From: Comamonadaceae bacterium
GTDB lineage: Bacteria; Pseudomonadota; Gammaproteobacteria; Burkholderiales; Burkholderiaceae_C
Assembly (NCBI GenBank): GCA_947475685.1
Contig: CANJNC010000013.1
Location: 1 to 64,000, forward strand
Direction of reading: 5' to 3'
Length of the DNA: 64,000 bases
Position numbers and translations under genes: made by a program. The notes beneath the pieces were generated by a model. It saw only the letters and a program-made list of their open reading frames with translations. It was not told the origin of the DNA and made no database searches. Below are positions 43,873 to 51,868 of this stretch, piece by piece; position 1 is the stretch's first letter, and every line of letters begins with the position of its first letter.

Positions 43873-44392
43873 GTCTTCACAATTGTCATCAAATAGACGA
43901 TCATTCTAAGACTTTCTGAGATCGTTTCTGCAAAGCGCTATTCAAAGCCTCAAGCGCGGCTTAAAAGCATCCGTGATGGAGGGTTTTGGGTCAAGAACGG
44001 CAAGTACGCTTTTGCCTACTCGGCTTTGATCTTGGTGTCTTCAATGGCCCTGCCTATTTTATCGCACATGGTTTTGAAGTGTTGCGGGAACTCTTGGGAG
44101 GTGTTGCCTCCTGGATCGAGCATCAGTTCATCGAGTTTATTTTTGAATTTGGGGCTTTTGATGGCCTTGACCCATTCGAAGTGCAAGTGTTAAAACACAT
44201 CTTGAGGAGCGTCTCAATGTAAAAATCAAAGCAACTCGATTTGAAAATTTCAGACTTGGGATAGTGAACTTTAAAGAGGATTTCTCGGGCCATTGTCTCG
44301 CACCCTCAGTTTATTCAAGCTAGGGTTAACCGTTGCAGGCCGATCAAAGTCGCCATCGATTGGCGATAAAAGGCCAACATTGACGGGCCTAA
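43873..44392. other. Intergenic region holding a Bug gene remnant
   Basis: About 520 bases between the 3-hydroxyacyl-CoA dehydrogenase and Bug 8. Apart from the remnant at 44016-44189 I see no gene. A 6-bp-stem hairpin (TCGCCA...TGGCGA, 44350-44366) lies downstream of Bug 8 on its coding strand; it lacks a clear T-run. Confidence 0.5.
44016..44189 (-). pseudogene. Decayed Bug-family receptor, C-terminal fragment
   Basis: Read on the minus strand, the frame between a TAA (44190-44192) and TAG (44016-44018) encodes about 57 residues with the hallmark Bug C-terminus: WVKAIKSPKFKNKLDELML, then DPGGNTSQEF and finally IEDTKIKAE. There is no start codon, signal peptide or first lobe, and upstream sequence is interrupted by stops. 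It is a truncated relic of a receptor gene, not an expressed protein. Confidence 0.75.
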
Positions 44393-45391
44393 TTACTGTT
44401 TTTCAATGCCGGCGTCACTGATGACTTTCGCCCACTTGGCAATATCAGATTTCATCCTGTGGCTCAACTCCTCTTGTGACAGCGGGCGTGTTTCTACGCC
44501 AAGATCGTTGAGTTTTTTAACCAACTCTTGGTCTTTTAGAGTTTCCAAAATTTCGATGCCAAGTAGGGATACAATTTCTCTAGGTGTACTTTTAGGCGCA
44601 AACAGGCCATTCCAAGAGACAACCTCAAAGCTTTCAATGCCAAGTTCTTGTAGGGTGGGAATTTGCGGGGCTGAAGGATTTCGTTTTGCAGAAGTGATGC
44701 CCAAGGCCAGTATTTGTTTATTCAATAGGGCTTCTTTAATGGCGCCATAAGATTGGATGATCAGGTCGACATCATTGCGTTGAATTGCAATCAATAAATC
44801 TGAAGGACTTCTGTAAGGGATGACGGTAAAGTTCAATCCTGTTATGGATTTGAACAAAGCGGCTGTAAGGTGATTGCTCGACCCAATGGCGGTTGTGCCT
44901 ATGTTCAGATCTCCTGGTTTTGATTTTGCGCGCTCCATGAGAGTTTTGAGGGATTGATTCTTTGAATAGTTGGATGCGAACACGTTGGTAAAGTCACTGA
45001 TGCCAATGACTGGGGTAAAGTCTTGGATGGGATCAAAGCTTAGGTTTTTAAATAAACTCACGCTGATAGCCGTTGAGTTTGATAATAAAGCCAAGGTATA
45101 GCCGTCATGCGCAGACGACAAAACAGATTTTGCTGCATTGATTCCACCAGCACCAGTTTGGTTTTCAATGACAATTTGAGTATTGAGTCGCAGACCTAGC
45201 TTTTGACCCACCGTTCGCAGCGTGATATCAGAGATGGTGCCAGCTGCGAAAGGGGAGACGATCTTAATGGGGCGAGCAGGGTACTTTGCCTGACTAAAGC
45301 TTTCTTGGGTTGCGAGGACGCAAATCAAAATCAGTAGAAAGTGCAAAATGAATAGCTTGGTTTTTCCTCGCATTTTCAAAGTGTTGAGCAT
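44393..45391 (-). CDS. Bug-family (TctC) receptor 8
   Basis: 332 residues. The signal peptide is about 1-34 (FLLILICVLATQESFSQ), then KYPARPIKIVSPFAAGTISD. It differs from the main Bug form by AGTISDITLRTVGQKL (no GG) and by LIIQSYGAIKE in the second lobe. Both features are shared with the next gene, Bug 9, so the pair is a tandem duplication within a distinct subfamily. VIPYRSPSDLLIAI replaces the usual PYKG loop. More AT-rich than genes before 43 kb. Confidence 0.9.
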   Translation of the reverse strand: MLNTLKMRGKTKLFILHFLLILICVLATQESFSQAKYPARPIKIVSPFAAGTISDITLRTVGQKLGLRLNTQIVIENQTGAGGINAAKSVLSSAHDGYTLALLSNSTAISVSLFKNLSFDPIQDFTPVIGISDFTNVFASNYSKNQSLKTLMERAKSKPGDLNIGTTAIGSSNHLTAALFKSITGLNFTVIPYRSPSDLLIAIQRNDVDLIIQSYGAIKEALLNKQILALGITSAKRNPSAPQIPTLQELGIESFEVVSWNGLFAPKSTPREIVSLLGIEILETLKDQELVKKLNDLGVETRPLSQEELSHRMKSDIAKWAKVISDAGIEKQ

Positions 45392-45404
45392 AAATATCCA
45401 GACA

Positions 45405-46397
45405 TCAAATGGGTTCCATTGCGCGCACTACTTTATTCCACTTCTCGATTTCTGACTTCATTCGATCACCTAACTCTTGAGGTGTACTGATCCTGGGCTC
45501 TATGCCCAAGTCTGAAAATCTCTTTATCGTATCTGCTTCTTTTAAGATGGCATTGACTTCATTGTTTAAAAAAGCAATGATTTTTTCAGGTGTTGATTGG
45601 GCAGCAAAAAACCCATTCCAAGTTGATACCTCAAAGTTTTTAAACCCATACTCTTCAATGGTTTGGGTGTTTGGCAAAGTTGGGACTCTTTTGGATGAGC
45701 TCACACCAATTGGATTGATCTGTTGATTGTCAATATGGTCCTTAAGTGCCCCATACGATTGAATGATCAAATCGACATCCCCACGCATCAAAGCAATGAA
45801 CAACTCGGAGGGTCCTTTATAGGGGACAATTAGAAAATTCAATCCACTGACAGACTTTAAAAGATTGGCCGTCATGTGCGTGCTATTGCCAATGACCGTT
45901 GTGCCGATGTTCATTTTTCCAGGATGCGCTTGAGCTTCCCTGATGAATTTTGCCAAGTCTGTGAATTTTGAAGTTGGGTTTGAAGCAATGACATTTGCGA
46001 AATCACTGATGCTGGCAATCGCAACGAAATCCGTGTTGGGATGAATTGGATAATTTTTAATCAATGAAACGCTCAGGGCGGTGGCGCTGGACAAAAGCGC
46101 AATTGAATAGCCATCATTTGGCGCAGACAGCACAACTTTGGCAGCTGAAACACCCCCAGCGCCTGTCATGTTTTCTATGAGAATTTGAGTCTTCATTTTT
46201 TGACTCAACCGATTTCCAATGTAGCGGATTGAAATGTCTGATACAGAGCCAACAGCAAATGGAGTTACGATTTTGATGGGCTTGGAAGGGTATTGACTTT
46301 GTGCGGTAACAGTTGAATAAATAAATCCTAAACAGAGCAATACCCACTTTATAGGGAATTGAAAAAATAGCTGATTTGCTACTTTGAAATTCAACAT
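45405..46397 (-). CDS. Bug-family (TctC) receptor 9
   Basis: 330 residues from ATG 46397; a TTG at 46418 is an alternative. The signal peptide is about 1-32 (LLCLGFIYSTVTAQ), then QYPSKPIKIVTPFAVGSVSD. Shares SDISIRYIGNRL, GAGGVSAAKVVLSA and LIIQSYGALKD with Bug 8, which follows 14 bases later. The loop is VPYKGPSELFIAL. It is downstream of an amidohydrolase in the same orientation and probably in the same transcript. Confidence 0.9.
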   Translation of the reverse strand: MLNFKVANQLFFQFPIKWVLLCLGFIYSTVTAQSQYPSKPIKIVTPFAVGSVSDISIRYIGNRLSQKMKTQILIENMTGAGGVSAAKVVLSAPNDGYSIALLSSATALSVSLIKNYPIHPNTDFVAIASISDFANVIASNPTSKFTDLAKFIREAQAHPGKMNIGTTVIGNSTHMTANLLKSVSGLNFLIVPYKGPSELFIALMRGDVDLIIQSYGALKDHIDNQQINPIGVSSSKRVPTLPNTQTIEEYGFKNFEVSTWNGFFAAQSTPEKIIAFLNNEVNAILKEADTIKRFSDLGIEPRISTPQELGDRMKSEIEKWNKVVRAMEPI

Positions 46398-46421
46398 GGG
46401 ATAAATTTTCAAGGTCAAAGG

Positions 46422-47255
46422 TTACTCTGTGATTTTCCAATTCAAGCACTGCATCAACGCCTTTCCCATCAACAGTTCCTTTTCTATTGATGGTATCTTT
46501 TCAAAAAAATCCAAAATCATATGGACCGCTTGCTGGTAGGACGCCGAGGATGGCATTCGGGTTATATCCGTGCCCCAAAAGCATCGATCGGCTCCAAAAG
46601 CACTCAAAACCTGCAAAATGGGGTCATGCAAGTTGGCGTAAGGGTAGGGCTGTGTTGAATAGCATGCAAGGGCGGAAATCTTGATGAATATATTCTTGTG
46701 GCTTGCCAAAGGCAAAATGCGCTTGACGCCATCCAGTGCGTGTTCATCCACATTGGATCTTGCAAAGCCCATGTGGTCGATGATAATTTTTAGATTGGGA
46801 TATTGAGTGGCCAATTGAGCAATTTTCTCAAGTCGCTCAGGCGCATGAACCATCACTGGAATGTTGAGCTCTTGGGCTTTGGGCCAAAACCAGTCTGCGC
46901 TGCCATCCGTTAGCCATGGTCGGTCCTTGTCTCTGTGAAAGGTGAGCCTCACACCAAGCATTCCTTTTTGACTGAGCCATCCTTCTAAGTGTTTTGGGGA
47001 TTGCAAGTCGTGCAGAGAAAGTCTTCCCATGACCGCAAAACGATTGGGAAATAATCGTGCCGCCTCTAAAGCATAGTCATTTCTAAATCCTTCAAAAGAG
47101 GGTGGAACCAAAATAGCACCTTGAACGCCACTTTGGTTCATATGGCTTAGCGCGTCTTGGTATGTAAATGGCTCTCGAGGCTCGGAGCCCTCTGGCCATG
47201 GTCGAGTTGGACCACCAGGCAGCCAGATGTGAATTTGTGAATCAACGATGTGCAT
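46422..47255 (-). CDS. Amidohydrolase-2 family metal-dependent hydrolase A
   Basis: 277 residues from ATG 47255 (MHIVDSQIHIWLPGG); TTG 47261 is two codons upstream. TIM-barrel hydrolase of the PF04909 type: VMVHAPERLEKI, IIIDHMGFAR and FWGTDITRMP supply later metal/active-site positions. The first HxH is reduced to QIH, as seen in lactonase-like members of the family. Members hydrolyse lactones or decarboxylate ring-fission acids. It is adjacent to an FAH-family enzyme; both would act on a ring-opened or lactone product. Confidence 0.82.
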   Translation of the reverse strand: MHIVDSQIHIWLPGGPTRPWPEGSEPREPFTYQDALSHMNQSGVQGAILVPPSFEGFRNDYALEAARLFPNRFAVMGRLSLHDLQSPKHLEGWLSQKGMLGVRLTFHRDKDRPWLTDGSADWFWPKAQELNIPVMVHAPERLEKIAQLATQYPNLKIIIDHMGFARSNVDEHALDGVKRILPLASHKNIFIKISALACYSTQPYPYANLHDPILQVLSAFGADRCFWGTDITRMPSSASYQQAVHMILDFFEKIPSIEKELLMGKALMQCLNWKITE

Positions 47256-47269
47256 GTTCAATCTTGAGT

Positions 47270-48052
47270 TTATTTCTCTAGAACAACCGAGTTCTTCAGT
47301 GATCCGATGCCAGATATCTCAATCTCTAAAGAGTCCCCCTCTTTCAAGTTAAGCGGCAGTTCGTCTGTTCCAAGCCAAATCACATCTCCAGGAGACAAGG
47401 TGTTGTACTGGGAGATGGAGGCGATCACTTCATAGGGGCTAAAAAGCATATTTCCTGTTGCAAAGTCGTGAACGACTTTGTCATTGAGTCGAACAGTTGT
47501 CCTCATGCTGTCGAGGTCAATATCGGTTGAAATCCAAGGGCCCATGGGTTTAAAGGTGTCGGCATTCTTGCCTCTTAAATTGGTAGGATCTTGTTTTTGC
47601 CAAGTCCTCTCAGATACGTCATTGCCAATGGTCCATCCAAATACACAATCTTTGGCTTGTTGAGGTGTGAGATTTTTCCCCCTTTTTCCAATGACAACCA
47701 CCAACTCTCCTTCGTACTGAAACTCCGAACCTGCGTCCTTGGGTTTAATGATGTTTTCATTCGTCGCAATCAATGCGCTGTTGGCTCTATAGCCTACTCT
47801 TGGTTGGTCATAGAACTTGGGTGAGGTGCCTTTGACGACGGATCTCTTTAGGATGTGGTCCTTGTAATTGGAGCCAATTGCATAAAAAGTATTTGGAATG
47901 ACCGGAACCAATAATTGAACATCTGATAGATCGTAGTGAGTATCGCTTGCTTCATAGAAATCGAAGGGGGACCCATCAATTCGTGTGACTTTTGATCCAT
48001 TGACAATGCCATATGAACTCTTGTTGTCTTTGTTAAATCTGCACCAATACAT
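47270..48052 (-). CDS. Fumarylacetoacetate hydrolase (FAH) family protein
   Basis: 260 residues. An N-terminal beta-rich domain (about 1-60) precedes the FAH core: YAIGSNYKDHI, then YEGELVVVIGKRG with metal-binding glutamates, GWTIGNDVSERTWQ, FKPMGPW and LWLGT-like DVIWLGTDE. This fold covers 2-hydroxyhepta-2,4-diene-1,7-dioate isomerases, hydratases and acylpyruvate hydrolases of aromatic catabolism. Its place between two amidohydrolases and Bug receptors supports a ring-fission-product role; the exact reaction is unknown. Confidence 0.87.
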   Translation of the reverse strand: MYWCRFNKDNKSSYGIVNGSKVTRIDGSPFDFYEASDTHYDLSDVQLLVPVIPNTFYAIGSNYKDHILKRSVVKGTSPKFYDQPRVGYRANSALIATNENIIKPKDAGSEFQYEGELVVVIGKRGKNLTPQQAKDCVFGWTIGNDVSERTWQKQDPTNLRGKNADTFKPMGPWISTDIDLDSMRTTVRLNDKVVHDFATGNMLFSPYEVIASISQYNTLSPGDVIWLGTDELPLNLKEGDSLEIEISGIGSLKNSVVLEK

Positions 48053-48082
48053 TCTTTGTTCTTTCTTGGATAAAGAGCTGAA

Positions 48083-49054
48083 TTAATCTAATTTTAGACC
48101 GGCCGATTGAACTAAATTTTTCCAGCGATCCATGTCTTTTTTGATAAAACTTGAAAATTGATCAGGTTGATTGCCGGTTGATACTGCACCCATGGTGCGA
48201 AATTTTTGAACAATGGCAGTTTGTTTCAATGCCAATTGAGAATCGGTGGATATTTTTTGAACAATCTGTGTAGGCGTTCCACTTGGCGCAAAGAGGCCAA
48301 CCCATGTGTTGGCCTCAAAGCCAGGAATGGATTCGGAAATGGATGGGATTTCAGGCGCCATGGGAGACCGCTCTAAGCTTGAAACTCCAAGGGCCCTTAA
48401 TTTTCCAGTTTGAACGTGAGGCAAGACGGTGGAAATATTGTCAATGGTCAATTGGACTTGGCCACTCAAGAGATCATTGATGGCTTCCCCGCTACCTTTA
48501 TAGGGAATATGTGTCATTTCTGTTTTGGTACTTTGCTTAAAGAGCTCTGCCGCTAAATGAACCGAGCCTCCATTGCCAGTGCTTGAGAAGTTGATTTTTC
48601 CTGGGTTCGCTTTTAGGTAAGTAATCAACTCGGCCACGGTTTTGACCGGCAAAGAAGGGTGAACGACCAAGAGATTAGGGAAAGTAGCGACCAAGGACAC
48701 TGGACTGAAATCTTTGATATTGTTGTAGGGCAAGTTTGGATTGATTGCCGGAGCGACGGAGTGGGTTGTTCCTGTGCCCATCAGCAGTGTGTATCCATCT
48801 GCCGGTGCTTTTGCCACAAATACCGAACCAACCGCTCCGGTGGCCCCTGCCTTGTTTTCAACGACAACGGGTTGATTCCATATTTCAGTTAACTTTTGGG
48901 CTAAAAGCCTGGACATCGCATCGGTTGCACCAGCTGCCGGAAAAGGCACGATGAGTTTGATCGGATGCTGAGGGAAATCATTTGAAGTTTGCGATCTGGC
49001 GTTGACGCAAAAAAAATGAAGGATCAAAATGGCGAATATTTTTAATGAATTCAT
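48083..49054 (-). CDS. Bug-family (TctC) receptor 10
   Basis: 323 residues. The signal peptide is about 1-22 (FAILILHFFCVNARSQ), then DFPQHPIKLIVPFPAAGATD. AGATDAMSRLLAQKL, VVVENKAGATGAVGSVFVA, ADGYTLLMGTGTTH and HIPYKGSGEAINDLL are the ordinary Bug set, unlike the Bug 8/9 pair. It lies between the FAH gene and amidohydrolase B. Confidence 0.92.
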   Translation of the reverse strand: MNSLKIFAILILHFFCVNARSQTSNDFPQHPIKLIVPFPAAGATDAMSRLLAQKLTEIWNQPVVVENKAGATGAVGSVFVAKAPADGYTLLMGTGTTHSVAPAINPNLPYNNIKDFSPVSLVATFPNLLVVHPSLPVKTVAELITYLKANPGKINFSSTGNGGSVHLAAELFKQSTKTEMTHIPYKGSGEAINDLLSGQVQLTIDNISTVLPHVQTGKLRALGVSSLERSPMAPEIPSISESIPGFEANTWVGLFAPSGTPTQIVQKISTDSQLALKQTAIVQKFRTMGAVSTGNQPDQFSSFIKKDMDRWKNLVQSAGLKLD

Positions 49055-49072
49055 TTTAAAGACCGGGTGGTG

Positions 49073-49933
49073 TTAATTGTTGAAATAATTTTCTGCATTT
49101 TGGAACAGAACTTTTGTGACGACTTCCTCAGAGTAACCCTCAGACATCCAGTCCTCAATGACTTTTTCGTAGCGCAAGACTGGAAAATCACAGCCAAACA
49201 TGACGCGGTCTTGCATCCTTTTGCCGATTTCTTTTTTAAGGGTGGGTGTGAATTGTTTAGGTCCCCAGCCATGCAGCTCATAGCTGACGTTGGGCTTGTG
49301 CAATAAAATTGCCAGCATGTCGTCTTGCCAAGGCCAAGCGGGTCGAGCAGCAAGGATCCTTAGCTTTGGAAATTTTGCGGCAACGCGGTCGATATATTTC
49401 GGATGACCGTCGTCCAGTACGATGCCCTTGCCACCCGGCAGTCCTTGCCCAATGCCTGTTAATCCGGTCAAGATCATGACTGGCGAGTTGGCATCGATGC
49501 TGGCTTTATAAAAGGGCTCCCATTCAGGTTCGTTGGCAGGTAAGCCCGTGACTTGGCCGTTCACACAAAGCCCGACAAAACCAACATTTTTTTCAATGCA
49601 TCGTTGAAATTCTTTAACCGCCTCTTTACCGTGAGTTTTAGGGTTGAATTGAAGCCATTGACCAAACATGACATCTCGGTGTTTGCTTTGCACATCGAAT
49701 ACATAGTCGTGGTATTGCTTCATCTGATCAATGTTGAGCTCTTTGATCCATGAGATATCAAGAATTGTTTTGACTTTGTTTTTTCTGAAATATTCAGCCT
49801 GGGAGTCTTCGGTAAAGAGCTCAAACTTGGTTTTCCATATTTTATTTTGCTGTTCACGCTCGGCATCGGTTCTAAATAAGTAGCCCTTATCGGTGGCCCA
49901 GTGAGAGTGGCAATCAAAGTATTTCATATCCAT
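49073..49933 (-). CDS. Amidohydrolase-2 family metal-dependent hydrolase B
   Basis: About 286 residues from ATG 49933 (or the ATG two codons later). The HxH metal motif is intact: YFDCHSHW near the N-terminus. FVGLCVNGQVTGLPANEPEW, DSPV-like DANSPVMILTGLTG, and VMFGCDFPVLRYEKV with the terminal metal aspartate follow. It is related in fold but not close in sequence to hydrolase A. The start sits 2 bases after the stop of the CoA-ligase-like gene, so the two are coupled. Candidate ring-fission decarboxylase or hydrolase. Confidence 0.83.
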   Translation of the reverse strand: MDMKYFDCHSHWATDKGYLFRTDAEREQQNKIWKTKFELFTEDSQAEYFRKNKVKTILDISWIKELNIDQMKQYHDYVFDVQSKHRDVMFGQWLQFNPKTHGKEAVKEFQRCIEKNVGFVGLCVNGQVTGLPANEPEWEPFYKASIDANSPVMILTGLTGIGQGLPGGKGIVLDDGHPKYIDRVAAKFPKLRILAARPAWPWQDDMLAILLHKPNVSYELHGWGPKQFTPTLKKEIGKRMQDRVMFGCDFPVLRYEKVIEDWMSEGYSEEVVTKVLFQNAENYFNN

Positions 49934-49934
49934 A

Positions 49935-51338
49935 TCAATTTCTTTTGTCAATTAATCTGCGAATTTTGGATTGTGAGGACAATCCGGTGAGGTGATCTAA
50001 ATCGCCTAAATTTTTTGCGATGGTTTGAATTTTAACGCCAAGAGATTCTTTCAATTGATTGGCCATGTTGAGTTCTATTTCTTTTTTATCAAGCTTTTCA
50101 TCAAGGACTTCAAATTCAACCGTCATTTTTTCTTCATGATTGGCGCCCTGATTTTCAACGATGCAGATAAACTCCCCGTTGCAAAGTTTATTCAATCCAA
50201 TGATGGATCCTATGGCCTCAGGAAACACATTGGTTCCCCTGAGTTTTATCATGTTGTCGCTCCTGCCAAATATTCTGTTTAATCTTTTATGTTTGCTCCC
50301 ACAAGGGCACTCACCAGTCGCAAATGCTGAAATATCATTGGAGTTAAATCGAATCAATGGGGCTAGGTGCTTGAAAAGAGTTGTTTGGTAGACAACACCT
50401 TTCTCGCCATGGGCAACGGGTTGCTCTGTGTCTGAATTTAATATTTCTAAAAAAAATGAATCTTCAAATATATGCGATCCATTTTGGTATTCACATTCTG
50501 CACTCAATGACCCGCATTCATTGGTGCCATAGGTGTCGTAAACTTTGGCCCCCCATAGTTCTTCCAAACTTGCTCGATCATCAACGCCTAAATGCAGAAT
50601 CAGGCTTTTGATCTTGAGCTCTTTGGGGTCCATCCCAAGTTGGTCTTGAATGACTTGGCCAACTTTTCGAATGTAGGCGGGAAAGCCGATTAAATGTTTT
50701 GATTTCCATGCTCTCATGATTTCTATCTGACGATTTGTTGGGGTTTGTGCGCCTGAGCCCGTCATGACTGGGATTGCACCAGAATATTTCCAAATGCCTT
50801 CGCGCACCAAAAAACCACCGTTGGACAAGCCCAAGGACAGCATGACTTGTATCACGTCAAAAGGCCTGACACCTTGCATATAAAGACGTCGACCCGTATT
50901 GATGTTCATGATCTCGCGGTCAATTGGCGAGTAAATCATCGGCCTTGGTAAACCCGTCGTCCCGCCACTTGTTTGGAGCACCATTGGCATGGGTTGATCT
51001 GAGTTGGGGTCAATGTTTATCAAATCTCCCCAAGGAGGATTCCTTTCTATCGAGTCTCTTAAGTCATGGACTGAAAACGAGGGCAAGAGCGTTAAGTCAT
51101 CCAAGCTTCGAATGTCATTGGCTTCAATGCCCTTGGTTTTCCACAACCTTTGGTAAAAGGGGATTTGCCATGCCCTTTGCATTTGGTGCAAAAATCGACT
51201 GTTTTGCATGTCGTGGATTTCATCTGCAGACAACAAAAAAGCAGAACCGAGATAATCTTTGCCGGGAGGATAATCAAGCCAAAGTTTTTGAAAGTCAAGT
51301 GACTGATAGTAGTAGGGGGCCTTGGATAAATCATTCAT
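49935..51338 (-). CDS. Phenylacetate-CoA-ligase-like adenylating enzyme
   Basis: 467 residues, adenylate-forming fold. The phosphate loop is QTSGGTTGLPRPMIYS, the adenine motif is VYDTYGTNECGS, and the hinge region runs NRIFGRSDNMIKLRGTNVFP into a C-terminal domain typical of PaaK rather than of long acyl-CoA synthetases. It would convert a carboxylic acid to its CoA thioester with ATP. First gene of the AT-rich operon (hydrolases, FAH, Bugs). Strictly PaaK is about 430 residues and prefers phenylacetate; the acid here is unknown. Confidence 0.87.
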   Translation of the reverse strand: MNDLSKAPYYYQSLDFQKLWLDYPPGKDYLGSAFLLSADEIHDMQNSRFLHQMQRAWQIPFYQRLWKTKGIEANDIRSLDDLTLLPSFSVHDLRDSIERNPPWGDLINIDPNSDQPMPMVLQTSGGTTGLPRPMIYSPIDREIMNINTGRRLYMQGVRPFDVIQVMLSLGLSNGGFLVREGIWKYSGAIPVMTGSGAQTPTNRQIEIMRAWKSKHLIGFPAYIRKVGQVIQDQLGMDPKELKIKSLILHLGVDDRASLEELWGAKVYDTYGTNECGSLSAECEYQNGSHIFEDSFFLEILNSDTEQPVAHGEKGVVYQTTLFKHLAPLIRFNSNDISAFATGECPCGSKHKRLNRIFGRSDNMIKLRGTNVFPEAIGSIIGLNKLCNGEFICIVENQGANHEEKMTVEFEVLDEKLDKKEIELNMANQLKESLGVKIQTIAKNLGDLDHLTGLSSQSKIRRLIDKRN

Positions 51339-51868
51339 GTTGTCTGAGGTCGTCGCGATTGAATTTCACTTTGAGAACTCATTCTATCAGCGTATGAGTT
51401 GAATCAATTCAATCAAACATCATTTGAAACTTATTGCGCTTGGATGCCTGCAACTTTATCCGCATCTTGGGTTCTCAAGTACTCACTTTGCAGTAAATTC
51501 TTGGCTTCTTCGGGGGTTGTGCCTTTGATCTCTACACCGAGCTCTTTGAGCGTTGATAAGATATTGGGGGACTTCAAAATTGATTTGATTTAAAGGGACA
51601 ATTTATTGATGTTGTTTATGTGTGTATTGGCGGGCGCAAACAAAGACATGGTGATGCAGAGATAAAGGGCATTCATGCAAAAGCGGTGAATGAAAGATGT
51701 GCAACCCTATTGCTTTTGACCACATGATTCAATCAGGTTTACCCTATTGGTTTGCGCTTTTAGAGGTCTACGAGAGGCGTACCCATTCAAGCACAAGATT
51801 GTCTTAGGGCGCCATCAAACGCATGGCGTGTTGGCTTTCACGCAGACCCTATTTTTTTTGCTCTCGTG
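51339..51868. other. Intergenic region holding a Bug gene remnant
   Basis: About 530 bases upstream of the CoA-ligase-like gene. It holds the Bug relic at 51431-51648; the remainder (51650-51868) shows no gene motif. The promoter of the minus-strand AT-rich operon should lie close to 51340-51430. Confidence 0.5.
51431..51648 (-). pseudogene. Decayed Bug-family receptor, C-terminal fragment
   Basis: On the minus strand SLFAPANTHINNINKLSL (the conserved LFAPAGTP...KL segment) is followed after one stop by KSILKSPNILSTLKELGVE, IKGTTPEEAKNLLQSEYL and a terminal KVAGIQAQ before TAA 51431-51433. This is the last third of a Bug receptor with a nonsense codon and a short deletion. No first lobe or signal peptide remains. 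Confidence 0.75.

Noticed and set aside
43986-44222. 78-residue plus-strand open frame
   Set aside because: It is the antisense shadow of the Bug relic, which has recognisable family motifs on the minus strand.
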